Part shown: positions 23,911-34,056 of the stretch, in pieces
Layout: every line of letters begins with the position of its first letter
Numbering within the stretch: the stretch's first letter is position 1
NCBI GenBank assembly: GCA_028455995.1
Contig: JABELC010000010.1
Span: 682,001-746,000 of the forward strand
DNA length: 64,000 nucleotides
Direction: 5' to 3'
DNA from: Scleromitrula shiraiana
Taxonomy: Eukaryota > Ascomycota > Leotiomycetes > Helotiales > Sclerotiniaceae
Program-made: the position numbers and the translations under genes
Notes under the pieces: generated by a model
The model's input: the letters and a program-made list of their open reading frames with translations, nothing else
Told to the model about the DNA's origin: nothing
Databases searched by the model: none

Positions 23911-24050
23911 TAAAATATAATAAAATATAATAAAATATAATAAAATATAATAAAATATAATAAAATATAATAAAATATAATAAAATATAATAAAATATAA
24001 TAAAATATAATAAAATATAATAAAATATAATAAAATATAATAAAATATAA
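23911..24050. repeat. 14 exact copies of a 10-bp repeat (TAAAATATAA)
   Basis: Fourteen perfect consecutive copies, with degenerate copies on the left (from about 23890). Each carries an A4 run, so A-tracts recur every helical turn, a pattern that bends DNA. Confidence 0.97.
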
Positions 24051-24384
24051 TAAAGTAATTATTTATTATTTAAAAGATACATAAGAAATCAAATCAAATT
24101 AAATTTACTTTTAATAAATTTAACTTTTTCAATTTAAATTTTTCCTTAAAAATAAACTTGATGATTTTAATAATTAACTTATCTACTAATAACTTTCTAA
24201 TAAAATATTAAAATCATTTTTTATATACTAGTATTTTTTGAAATTATAATTGAATCTTATAATAAAAAAATTGATTTTTGCATATAAATTTATATATGAA
24301 AACATTTTTTATTATTTTTTTAAATATTCTACAAATCAACGAGTCATTTGCTATAAACATTTTGCTTGCACCAACAGAAAGATC

Positions 24385-24409
24385 CCTTCACGGAAATTAA
24401 GCGAAGTCC
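24385..24409 (-). repeat. right arm of 25-bp inverted repeat
   Basis: Reverse complement of 22923-22947 with one transition. Ordinary base composition resumes here. Confidence 0.85.
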
Positions 24410-24892
24410 GTTGTCCGCTTCGAGAAGAGAGGAGGTAGGGTACAAGGGGCTCGTGCTAGAAACGAAATCAATCTAGAGAGGCGCAGGCGCGGACTCCTAT
24501 CCCTCCCCCTTAGCTTAGCCTTACGTATTGTCGAAGAGATGAATAGGTTCCAGCTTCATAATAACTTAATTGGGACTCCATGAAGTTGGGGTTGACCAAT
24601 CGTCGTGTGCTGTAAACGAAGTTCTAAGTCTTTGGGCTGACGTGTTTGAGGTATTGGGGTGTGGCTATGTTGTGATTGTGAATGGAATCTTTTTGGGTAT
24701 TATATTATGAAGTTTCTTTTTCTATCGAGGGTGTTTTTTATATCATTTTGATTATCTTAGCTTTTTCAGTTCACTGTTGAACATTTGGATTCGCTATACA
24801 CTCGTTTGGTTACTTTCATTCAGTAATTTTCGTCCTGTCTTTTGATTACATCCCAGTATATTTGTCTATTCAATCTTGTACTAGCAAGCAAG
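24410..24892. promoter_or_regulatory. region upstream of the RTA1-like gene
   Basis: About 480 bp from the element edge to the ATG; T-rich toward the start codon, as is common for fungal promoters. No specific site is claimed. Confidence 0.4.
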
Positions 24893-26029
24893 ATGGCTAC
24901 CGAGAGTATGTTTGTTCAAGTCCAAAAACGATTCATATGACTCATGAAATATTCTAGCTACATACTATGACTATGATCCCTCGAAAGCAGCAGCGATTAT
25001 CTTCGCAGTATTGTATACGATATCATTCATCTATACGACATTCCAATACATATGGCTGAAGAGTTGGTTTTGGTTATTCATGGTCTTGGCGGCAACGAGT
25101 ATGTTCTATCAAATAACTTTAGTTGGTACTTTTTTGCTAATAGCCATACAGTGGAATCGGTGGGATATATCGGTCGAGTTGCCTCGGTGTATAATCAAGA
25201 TAACAGAAGTGAGTAAACTAACCTCGAGAAATGCATCCTACTAACGTATGAAACAGCCGCATATATTCTCCAATTCATCCTTATCTTTCTCGCGCCTGCC
25301 CTCATGGCCGCTTCTTGTTACATGGCTATGGTACTACTTACAATCACTCTTTTCCGTACTCATGATCTCGGGCTTATACTAATACCATCCAGGGCCGAGT
25401 CGTTTTCCATGTTACTCCTTCCTCTCATCGCAATGCGCGAACCTTATGGGTACCTCCTCGCTGGATGACGCCCATTTTCGTAACATGTGACGTGATAGCA
25501 TTCTTCATTCAAGTTATTGGTGCCGCATCCGCCGTCTCAACGGTTAATTCGACTGCCAAGCGTGGATACTCGGTTATGAAAGCCGGTCTGGTCATCCAAT
25601 TATTGTGTTTTGGTTTCTTCCTCGTTATATCTTTGAGATTTCGTATGGTTGCCAACAACTTTAGAAGCTACTGGCCTGATGTTAAGTGGAAGAAGTTGCT
25701 ATTGGCGATCAATATTGCGAGTGGCCTGATCTTTGTGAGTTCTCTTACTAGGCTTCCATTGTTCGGTTCCAAAACTAACTGGTGTACAGGCTCGTTCAAT
25801 CTACAGGATGGTTGAGTTTGCGACAGGATTCGATGGATACCTATCTGTCCACGAGTGGAACTTCTACGTCTTCGAGGCAGCACTTATGCTTCCTGTTTTG
25901 GTTCTCTTCAATGTGTATCATCCCGCAAAATATATCACGAATGTGGGATGGAGACAAGACCGAGGAGAGAAAGTGCAACCAGTGCCACTTGATGGCCCTA
26001 GCTCGCATGAGCTTTATCAACAAGTATGA
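24893..26029 (+). CDS. RTA1-family seven-transmembrane protein (lipid-translocating exporter-like)
   Basis: Six exons (24893-24905, 24958-25098, 25152-25208, 25257-25330, 25393-25734, 25790-26029) join to 288 residues, the usual family size; the first exon is only 13 nt. Family hallmarks are visible: AAAIIFAVLYTISF, YIGRVASVYNQDNRTAYILQ, FLAPALMAASCYM, the VTCDVIAFFIQVIGA segment and, near the end, ARSIYRMVEFATGFDGY followed by HEWNFYVFEAALMLPVL. Known relatives are fungal Rta1/Rsb1/Pug1 proteins of the plasma membrane implicated in resistance to toxic lipids or drugs. The substrate is unknown. It lies 480 bp from the AT-rich element yet appears intact, and converges on a pseudogene. Confidence 0.88.
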
Positions 26030-26400
26030 GAATTGAGAGTTATGTCAGATGTTCGACAATGTAGGAGAGACCAGATGGAGTTTAGGAATACTTTAGATTA
26101 CAGTCCGGTGGATAGTACACCTTATGGGCTCAATGGGACGTTGAGAGAAATAGAAGGAATCGGCGTTTTTAGGGAGGTTACACTATCTCTACTTAAGACA
26201 GTGAACATTATAGACTTAATGAAATATTTCGTGCATACATAAGTACTATCTACTGTACCAGTTGGATGGTGACAGTCTTCTAAAGTAGGTGCCAAAGCAA
26301 ATTTAGATAAAAATGCAAACTAAAAACGAACCCGGACAAGCAAAAGAGACGTCTTTAACATGGTCAACATTTAGTTTTATGATCACATCTACCACACCTC
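26030..26400. other. intergenic between converging genes
   Basis: About 370 bp of 3' flank. Nothing else is recognised. Confidence 0.5.
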
Positions 26401-28426
26401 TTACTTCTCTTGCAACTCCGACATTTCTCCACCATTATTCTCCTCAAGGTTCGTCGACTGCGCAGCCCATTCAGACCTAACACCAACTGATCACTCGTAA
26501 CAGCAACCTCATCCCCAAACGCCGCAGATATCTCCTCCAAAGTAAGTTTTGCCGTCTCCGGAAAGAAAAAATAAACAACTTTTGTAATTCAGATTAGTAA
26601 AACCGCCCTTTCATAAGAAACTATACAACTTACAGGGAATAAACGCAATACACCATGCAATTATCACAAAATAGTATTTCCAACCAACGTTTACGAAACC
26701 TGTTGGTGCGGTTTGGAGAAGAATGATTGTTGCTGGATTAATGGATGATATATGTTGGTTGTATTCAAAGTAATGAGGGATTATTCACTTACCAGAAAAC
26801 TGACCAAAGAGGGAAAATCCCATACCAATAGGTCTAGTCTCCATAGGGAAGATTTCGGAAACATAGAGATACATTGTGGTATCGCAGAAAGTTCTTGATA
26901 TTAATGATTAGCAGTAATACCAGTAATGATAGGATGCAAGATATGATTATTACCCTTGAAAAGCAAGATGAAAGAATATGAAGAATATCCCAAAAGCATT
27001 GCCGATTTTGTTATCAGTACCAGCATACACAGCAGATATACCAACCAGACAGGAAGTAGTGATGAGGCAGCCGAAAAGTCCTGTTATGAACATCCGGCGT
27101 CGGGAGTTTACTCGATCATGGAGCCATTACCCTAGTGGGTTGTAAATGAGTGCTATTGGATTGAGAAATAAATTAGATAGTCCACAATTATTGAGGATCA
27201 TAGAATGTTCAATTTGAATGGATCATGACACTTACCAGCTGTAGTTAACCAAACTACCGATAGTAGTAATGGCATCGAGCCTGAAACTTCCAGTCCAGTG
27301 TACAAAATCACAGCATAGTTGTTCTGATATGTTTATTAACTTGAAGTTCCGATATGATTCAAAAACATCTAGCCACTCACGATAACCAATGGACCCGCAA
27401 ATTCAGCACCCCATTGAGTCAAAAGCCCTATAACCATTCGCTTCCTGTAACTTTTCTTATACCACACTGCAGCCCAACGATTATGACCCGTAGCCGCCAA
27501 TTTCTCCTCCTCCAGCCGAATCTGCTCCCTAATCTGACAAAACTCCCGTTTCGCCACATCATCACCCTCATTCCCATCCCCATCCCCATCCCCCAGCAAT
27601 CTCAACCTCCTCAAAACCCCTAACGCATCACTTTCCCTCCCCCTCGCCACCAGCCATCTCGGCGATCTCGACATCCACGCCGAAAAGCCCAGTAAAAGCA
27701 CCGGAGCCAAAGACTGAAAACACAACGGAAATCTCCACGCAAATTACGGACTCGTTTTTTTTGCAAAATAACATCCATATCCGATCCAACCGGCGAATGT
27801 ATATCCGAGGACTAATAGGATGGCGTGTTGACCTACGAAGATACCGCGGGGGTGAACCAGGGAGAGTTCGGCGAGGTACATGGGGCTGGTGGTTACGAGG
27901 ATGCCGGTACCTGTTCCTGTGATCACGCGACCGGCTTGGAATATGCTGTCTGTGGTGTTATCAGCTTGACATTGTTATTTCACACTATATTATATGGAGC
28001 AGAGAGGCAAATTACGCAAGAGTAGCAGCACCTCCCTGTAAAGCACCCCCTATCAAAACAAGAAAAGCACCCAACTGAATACTAGCCTTCCTCCCATAGA
28101 CATGCGCAGACCACATGATAAACAAGGAGCCGAGGGCACCGCCATGGCTATAGAGTCCATTTGCGGTTGCGATGGCGGGGATGGTGATGGTGGAGTATCC
28201 GGGTTCGTGCGAGAGTGGGAGATGGAAGTAATTGTACCAGCCTGGTTGTCCGATTGTGCTGGAGATTACTGAGGAACAGTATTCGTAGGTTTGTTTTATG
28301 GGTTAGTATTGATGATGTGGAGTTTGAGGGATGGGTGGAGATACTGACGAAGGAATCTAGGTCTACGATTACGGATATGAATTTGCTGTAGGCATTTATT
28401 TTTAGGGATGGTGCAAAGACTAACAT
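26401..28426 (-). pseudogene. MFS sugar transporter pseudogene (two nonsense codons and a frameshift)
   Basis: Minus-strand exons reconstruct a hexose-type transporter: QPGWYNYFHLPLSHEPGYST, GGAATLAIFQAGRVITGTG, RSPRWLVARGRESDALGVL, QWGAEFAGPLVI, NYAVILYTGLEVSGS and SEIFPMETRPIGMGFSLFGQ. It is broken. An in-frame TAA at 27744-27746 falls just before FAWRFPLC, and a second TAA at 27127-27129 lies in NPLG*WLHDRVNSRRR. Neither can be removed by a plausible intron. Near the 3' end the frame that continues is odd, while a -1/+2 shift restores a natural-looking tail (SEWAAQSTNLEENNGG) ending at 26401. The first transmembrane region is also short. One TAA is consistent with CAA to TAA. Introns are otherwise normal. 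A recent inactivation is likely. Confidence 0.8.
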
Positions 28427-28840
28427 TGTGTATTAAGAGGCATTCGAGTTTGACTATTTGAGAAGAAATCGGGGTAGATTGTTTGGAGTCATTAGTGAGA
28501 AAACATCACGATTGAAGTATTCATCCAGGTGTGAAATATCTTTATCATTTCCAGATAAGGGTTATTCCCGAATGCTACACAACTTGAGAGAGAATTCGGA
28601 GTCTATACCCAGTTTAATCATCTATTCTTCTACAACATTCATTGATATCAATGAACAAATAATTTCACGTGTTCTCAACTTCTGATGATATAGTTAATGG
28701 CATCTATAACACATATCAAATTATGGACTCTCTACTAACCAAGTCAAGTAGAACAGACAAGAGAATAAATTTTTCGAACATATTTAAACCCCAAGATTTC
28801 AAGTTCTGGATGACTTAGTATATATAAACGGGGCAAATCA
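28427..28840. other. intergenic region upstream of the sugar-transporter pseudogene
   Basis: About 410 bp with no recognised feature; it separates the pseudogene 5' end from the 3' end of a small putative gene. Confidence 0.4.
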
Positions 28841-29249
28841 TCACCACCCAAAAGAACCCAAAACAGCTTCCCACGGCTTATAATAGGAACAATCAACAAC
28901 AATACAAGCCTCCAGCGACCACATAGCAGCCAAGGCCTCCAAAGAAAAGAAATCTTCATCAAGTAAAGCAAGCAGATCACTCCACCGCTCAATACCGACA
29001 CTAGCAATACTATCTAAAATAATCCATTCTCGCAGACCATGTCCCATAAGAGAACCTACAATACAACAAAGACCACCGTCCCGGCAAACGGAAGAACTCA
29101 TCCATAAAAGCTATAAGCTCACCGGACACACAATATATACATGGAATGTAACAGGCGACCACAAAACGGTCACCACGAACCCAAAATAACCATACATACG
29201 TACTTTTATATGAGCTCAGCCACCAATTAGTGACCGTATCGTCGGCCAT
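28841..29249 (-). CDS. small hypothetical protein (about 107 aa), uncertain
   Basis: I do not recognise this gene. An ATG at 29249 (MADDTVTNWWLSSYKSTY, exon 29249-29196) can be joined by an 85-nt gt..ag intron to an 89-codon exon (29110-28841) reading LLWMSSSVCRDGG then SLMGHGLREWIILDSIASVG and ending GSFGW. The second exon has a protein-like composition (many Leu, Trp, acidic residues) and no signal peptide. The donor gtatgg is not the commonest form, and an unspliced reading from the same ATG is also open for 79 codons. Neither model is supported by a known family. It may be a lineage-specific gene or chance. Confidence 0.3.
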
Positions 29250-29553
29250 ATGTGTGGGATCTGGTGGTGCTTGATAGGGTATGACATCATGATCACCAGT
29301 TCAGGGGAGGTTCTGCCTGTAAACAGAGAAAGAGGGATGGATTGGGAAGAGCACATGATTGATTCAGTGGGTGAGTCAGTAGGTTAAGTGAAGGCGGAGA
29401 AGGTGAGAGCTATCTTTCCTTCCTTCTTATCTTCATTCCTTCCTCTCCTCACGAGTCACGATCCACGATCCTACTCAGCTTCAAGCTCCTTCGACTTTGA
29501 CTTCGACTTCAGCTTCAGCTTCAGTTCCTACCATCCACCCATCATAATCAAGA

Positions 29554-30064
29554 ATGACATACCATACTAAACTCCCTACCTCTTCCCTCCCTCAATACTC
29601 TTCCTCCTCCCTTCAACCAACCAACCACCCAAAACTCCACTGCACAATCGTGGCTTCGCAGGCCACCGCACCCTCAACCGTGACCCCCCAATCCCAAGTA
29701 GACAAAGTAAAACAAATCTGCACCAACACTGATAGCCTCACCCAGCACCTCGATTCAAAGCCTGTAGAGCTCAAAATCTTCGCCACGAAATTTTCACACC
29801 GTCCGTACGAGGAAGGTATGGTCTCCTCGTCCTCGTCCTTTCCATCCTTTAGATCCAGGATTTTTTTCATTCTGATTTTTTCTTCGTCCATGACTGTGGC
29901 CATTTTTACGGGGGTGCATGATCATTGTGAGTGGTTTTATATTGACGACGATGACGAGTTGTCCATCTGAAGGTGAGGATTTGATGATCTCATTGCTGCT
30001 GACTTCAATAGGGTTGATTATCCCGAAGAAACTATCTTGGCATATTAAGACGGTTTTTGCTTGA
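29554..30064 (+). CDS. small hypothetical protein (about 104 aa), uncertain
   Basis: Not recognised. Exon 29554-29815 followed by a 196-nt intron (donor gtatgg, acceptor ttcaatag with ctgac branch) and exon 30012-30064 gives 104 residues. The plausible core is KQICTNTDSLTQHLDSKPVE and LKIFATKFSHRPYEEGLIIP, ending KTVFA. Without splicing the frame continues to 29970 with a Ser/Phe-rich tail that looks less natural. The intron is long for this genome. There is no signal peptide and no membrane segment. Upstream sequence is a CT-rich tract (29400-29550) typical of strong fungal leaders. Confidence 0.35.
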
Positions 30065-30163
30065 ACCGACGGGTATCGTGATATTCATTTCGCCTCCGAG
30101 TTCAGAGTTTTTAGGTTCTTGATATATTTATTACGCTTCCATTTGTGGTGTTGTGTGAAATAT

Positions 30164-30214
30164 AATTTTTCATCTCATCTTATCTCATCTCATCTCATCT
30201 CATCTTATTTCATC
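30164..30214. repeat. CATCT pentanucleotide tract
   Basis: About nine interrupted copies of ATCTC/ATCTT type pentamers upstream of the next gene. Confidence 0.8.
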
Positions 30215-30346
30215 TATTTATCTGCTTCGGATTCGCACACTTGCACGATTGTCCATCGCTCAACATTCAATAAATCTAAACAAGAAAATCCACCTTGAAT
30301 TCATCGCATGCATTAATCTCAAAAAAATAAAAAATCCTCATTCATC

Positions 30347-30986
30347 ATGGTTAATTTATTCAGAAAGACCTCAAAGCCCGACAAATCAAAATCAACAGGC
30401 GAGGAATATAGGATTTCTAGTCCAATGCCCCTACAAATCAACACCAATCTCCTCGATTCATCACTTGTTCAATTTCCTGCACGTCCCCCACGATCCCGGG
30501 CAGGATCTCCATCCGCACAGCTCCCACGCTCCTCGTCAAACTCTCAAAACGAGGACTATAGTCAACATCGTAGGGCGAGGATTTTCTCGGAGGAAGATAT
30601 AGCTGCATTTCAGGGGAAAGAACGTAGGTACAATCCTATGCTAATACCTTTGTTTCATTGATTTTCCAAAATCTGAATGCTTATGAATGAGAAAATGCTA
30701 ATATTAATATATAGCTTTGGAAGATGTTTCATCCAAGCCTTCTGGGCGACGAGATCCAAGATCTCAAAAGCTTCTATTTAGAGTTCTAAGACGTGATACT
30801 AGGATTCCACATATATCTAGACAAAACTCAGATAGTATTGCATCCTCGAGTTCTGCACCACGTAGAAGATCCCCTGAACTTATCAATGAGGGTAGTGATA
30901 AGGATTATTCTGGGAGTGATGAAAGAAAGAAGGGAACAGGAAAAATTGTAACGCTTGACGGAGCAAGTTTCGAAATGCAAAATTAA
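30347..30986 (+). CDS. hypothetical basic, Ser-rich protein (182 aa)
   Basis: Two exons (30347-30623 and 30715-30986, 91-nt intron with gctaat branch) give 182 residues. The protein starts MVNLFRKTSKPDKSKSTGEE and is rich in Ser, Arg, Pro and Lys, with sites like SRAGSPS, RRSPEL and RRARIFSEEDIAAF, and no hydrophobic segment. It is probably largely disordered and phosphorylated; location is not predictable beyond intracellular. I recognise no domain. The splice joins cleanly (GKEPLEDVSSKPSGRRD), which supports a real gene. Confidence 0.55.
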
Positions 30987-31240
30987 GGAAATGTATCGGA
31001 TAATCAAGGAAATGTATCGGATACGAAGAAAAATTGGAGGGAAATGTTTTTTAAGAAAAAGGAAACATGAATGACATTACGTTCTTGCTAAATTGAGATG
31101 TTTGGATTCAATGTCCAATGACACACGTACCAACTTTGATAACCTGAACTCCAAATTAACGTGTAATGGTGTATCCCGTAACTCCAGCTCGCTACCAACC
31201 AGTAAAACAAACCAATGAGAACCAGTCCCCAAGAATTAAT

Positions 31241-31801
31241 TTAAATAGCCAAAGCCACAGCACCCATAACTAATGCACCCCAACCTGATGCATAAGATTC
31301 GGAAGAACCACCACTGCCATAATTGGTAGGCATAGCTGACCCTACCGCGCGAGAAACACTAGCATACTCAGAGCTCATGACACTAGCCCAATGCAAGGCA
31401 GAAGTCCTCGCCTCACTTGTTGCAGAAGCAGCGACTGACTCCTCGCTAGTGATCTCTTTACCAAGAATAGAGACCTGAGCGACCGCAACTGATGTAGAGA
31501 GTGCGGGAATGTCATATGATAGAGATGCAGCTTCGGACATTAGGGAGGAATTTGCGTCCCCGGTTGCTGTGGCGAGAGCGGCTGTTACTTGTGCAAGAGA
31601 GGAGAGATCTGCGTTTAGAGTGTATTGGGCGGTGACTATGCCGGATGTTATATCCGATGACATGCCCGATGCCACAGTGGATGCAGCACTCACTATTTCG
31701 TTTGCTAGAGGCGAGCTGTTGAAGACGAGGGAGCCGAGATCAACGGCAAGTGTGATAGGTGCAAGGATAGAAAGGAGAGTAAGGGTTGTTGAGAACAGCA
31801 T
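31241..31801 (-). CDS. secreted Ala/Ser-rich protein with probable GPI anchor
   Basis: A single exon encodes 186 residues. The N-terminus (LFSTTLTLLSILAPITLAVD) is a signal peptide with cleavage near residue 19. The body is Ala/Ser/Thr/Val-rich, low in aromatic and Cys residues, with helical-looking stretches such as SAASTVASGMSSDIT. The C-terminus has a Gly/Ser-rich region (NYGSGGSSESYASG) followed by a hydrophobic tail WGALVMGAVALAI, the pattern of a GPI-attachment signal. Likely on the cell surface. Same general architecture as the gene at 33069-33656, 1.3 kb away, suggesting a functional pair or ancient relatives; no enzymatic domain is seen. Confidence 0.75.
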   Translation of the reverse strand: MLFSTTLTLLSILAPITLAVDLGSLVFNSSPLANEIVSAASTVASGMSSDITSGIVTAQYTLNADLSSLAQVTAALATATGDANSSLMSEAASLSYDIPALSTSVAVAQVSILGKEITSEESVAASATSEARTSALHWASVMSSEYASVSRAVGSAMPTNYGSGGSSESYASGWGALVMGAVALAI

Positions 31802-32614
31802 GGTAGATTTGATATAACTGATTAAATCGAAAAGAATAATTAATATTATCTGCGCAAATTGATATATTATCCAAACAATGGAAAAGACTGAGTACCTTTA
31901 ACTGAACTGAACTGCAGCAAAAAAAGCAATACCTCAAATTAATAGGTATCCTATATTTATAAAACCTCGATTAAGAAGTCATTGTTGGAAGGAAAGATGA
32001 TCAAACAAACTGAGCCACAAACATTGTAGCGATAACTCTGATGCCCTCGAAGGATGAAGTGGATTTTACATTAATCCAGGTCGGTAACCTTCGGGCATCC
32101 CAAGAAATTCTTATCAGAAGTATTAAGCGCCCGCTTGGACACGAGAGCACTCGGGCTTTGTTCCTTAATTTCATCTTGCTAGAGCGCACATTTATCTCTG
32201 TAACATTGGAGGATCATTGCGAAATGTTGGTTTCCATAGGATGACCTTATCCCAGAAATCCTGCGTTGATGAAGTATATTCTAATCACCAAGTTGTTGCT
32301 GTTCGATAATCCAATGCCACTTTCAAAGTTTCAGGAGCGGCTATAAGGTAGGTTGGTTGGCTTCTGTTTGGCGTTTAATTCTTAGATACATACTCTATAG
32401 ATTATCTCAATGAACGATGGATCCTGTATATATGGCTGAGTCGATGTAAATTGTGTGTTGGTACGTTGTCGCGAGTATTGATGATTATATTGGTAGCCCA
32501 GATCTTATTGGATCTGACGTTGGCTTGTTGGTTGGTGTATTTGCAATTCTATGGTCATCATGATTATGTTGTAATAAATATAGAGAATAGAACGGCAAGG
32601 TGGAGTTCTTGGCA

Positions 32615-32658
32615 TTTGAATCCTATTACTGTATTTGAATCCTATTACTGTATTTGAA
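32615..32658. repeat. 19-bp tandem duplication (2.3 copies)
   Basis: Two exact copies of a 19-bp unit beginning TTTGAATCCTATT, followed by its first six bases. Confidence 0.95.
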
Positions 32659-32994
32659 AATTCAATATTGATCGAATTATGTGCTTGCATGATGACATAC
32701 GGAGAAGAGGTGAAATATTCATGGGGCTCAAAATGCTTTAACGTTGCTTGACGAAATATTTATGTAGGCTGATGAGGATTGTGGGGCATAATGACTACGA
32801 GACTGCAAAACATAATACCGTCGACACGATATATTTGAGATGAAAAATCATTTTTAATATTTGTCATTCATTGAATCTCATAAGGAATATATATGTGTTG
32901 TACATTTAAAACGCGTAACTCCCTTTACTACTAAACCGCTGATATATCCGCAGTAGTGTATCATATGAAATATCCCATGCCCTTCCCACCATTA

Positions 32995-33068
32995 TATCCA
33001 GTCCAGTCCAGTCCATCCCATCCCATCCCATCCCATCCCATCCCATCCCATCCCAGTCCAGTCCAGCC
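32995..33068. repeat. compound pentanucleotide repeat (CCAGT/CCCAT)
   Basis: About three CCAGT units, eight CCCAT units, then CCAGT units again, ending at the stop codon of the flanking gene, so it lies in its 3' untranslated region. Confidence 0.9.
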
Positions 33069-33656
33069 CTACAACAAAAACATAGCAGCACCAACAACCG
33101 CTATACCCACAACCGGAGCCTGAGTTCTCATAGCACCACCTGAAGAAGTAGCACTAGCGGCACTACTACTAGCAGAAGAAACCTTACTACTAGCCTTACT
33201 AACTTCACTAGAAAGACTGCTGGAAGCACTAGCCAAGCCCGAACTAATGCTACTCATATCCGCAGAAATGGAGCTCTTAGCCGAGGCATCGGCGGTTTGA
33301 GCCACGGAACTGAGACTTGCGAGATCGCTGCTTGCTCTCGAGGCGGCGCTGGAGTATCCCGCAGCAGCGGCGGAAGTAGCAGATGAATAGGCTCCTCCTA
33401 CGTCTGATGTAGCGGTTGTAAAGGCACCAGCTGCTCCTGATGTAATGGTTGAGATGACACCGGCGGCTCCTGATGTGGCGGTTGATTTTGCGCCGTCAAT
33501 TGCACTAGTTGCGGTATCGACGGCTCCACCGATTGCCGAGGTAGCTGTAGAGACTGCTCCGCCAATATCGGAGGTTACGGAGTTGATGACGCTACCGACA
33601 TCTTGGGCGGAGACGAGAGAGAGGAGGGTGATGAGAGGAATGATTTGGAAACGCAT
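33069..33656 (-). CDS. secreted GPI-type protein with seven 11-residue repeats
   Basis: A single exon encodes 195 residues. Signal peptide MRFQIIPLITLLSLVSA is followed by seven consecutive 11-residue units at residues 28-104, for example TSDIGGAVSTA, TSAIGGAVDTA, TSAIDGAKSTA and TSGAAGVISTI. They begin TS and end with a small residue. A Ser/Ala-rich stalk follows (SLSSVAQTADASAKSSISAD, SSLSSEVSKASSKVSSASSS), then a hydrophobic C-terminus VVGIAVVGAAMFLL typical of GPI attachment. Eleven-residue periodicity fits an amphipathic 11/3 helix as in LEA-type and synuclein proteins; that comparison is by pattern, not homology. No Cys. Likely wall or membrane surface protein of unknown function. Confidence 0.8.
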   Translation of the reverse strand: MRFQIIPLITLLSLVSAQDVGSVINSVTSDIGGAVSTATSAIGGAVDTATSAIDGAKSTATSGAAGVISTITSGAAGAFTTATSDVGGAYSSATSAAAAGYSSAASRASSDLASLSSVAQTADASAKSSISADMSSISSGLASASSSLSSEVSKASSKVSSASSSAASATSSGGAMRTQAPVVGIAVVGAAMFLL

Positions 33657-33989
33657 GTTGATTGAGGGCTGGTTGTTTGCTGGAAAGTGATTTGAAGTTG
33701 AGGAGAGTGTTTGTTTTATTTGATATCGATTCGTTCGTAGATTTGAATATAGAAGATGGAAGGAAGATTGTGTTTTGATTTTTTTGAGATATAGGAAAAT
33801 AGAAGTCTTAATAAATGCTGTTGAGTAAAGAGGCTGTGATTGTTATTGTTGTTGTTGTTGTACAACCAAGAAAAGCTGAGAATGTAGGTGCGGGAATTAT
33901 TTAATATTTGATTTGAGATGATTGAATAATTGGTGTGATAGCAAAATGAAATTAGAAACCAAAAAGAGAATAATTAAAGCTTATACTTA

Positions 33990-34056
33990 TATTATTATTA
34001 TTATTATTATATTTATATTTATATTTATATTTATATTTATATTTATATTTATATCA
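33990..34056. repeat. ATT and TTTATA microsatellite
   Basis: A short (ATT)n run followed by about seven TTTATA hexamers. Confidence 0.9.

Larger units (their letters stand above)
22923..24409. mobile_element. AT-rich, inverted-repeat-bounded element (putative degraded transposon)
   Basis: A 1.49-kb block switches abruptly from ordinary sequence to very AT-rich, TA-rich DNA and back. Its edges carry near-perfect 25-bp inverted repeats (22923-22947 and 24385-24409). Inside there is no open coding frame, only degenerate sequence with recurring words such as AACTTGAA and a 10-bp tandem array at 23911-24050. The base bias is what repeat-induced point mutation leaves in ascomycetes. The terminal repeats suggest a DNA transposon or MITE-like element, but I see no clear target-site duplication next to them. 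Calling it a mobile element is inference. Confidence 0.5.
31802..33068. other. intergenic between two surface-protein genes
   Basis: About 1.27 kb. It contains a 19-bp tandem duplication and a pentanucleotide compound repeat next to the downstream stop codon. Two opposite 60-67-codon frames near 32000-32240 have no features and are not called. Confidence 0.5.
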
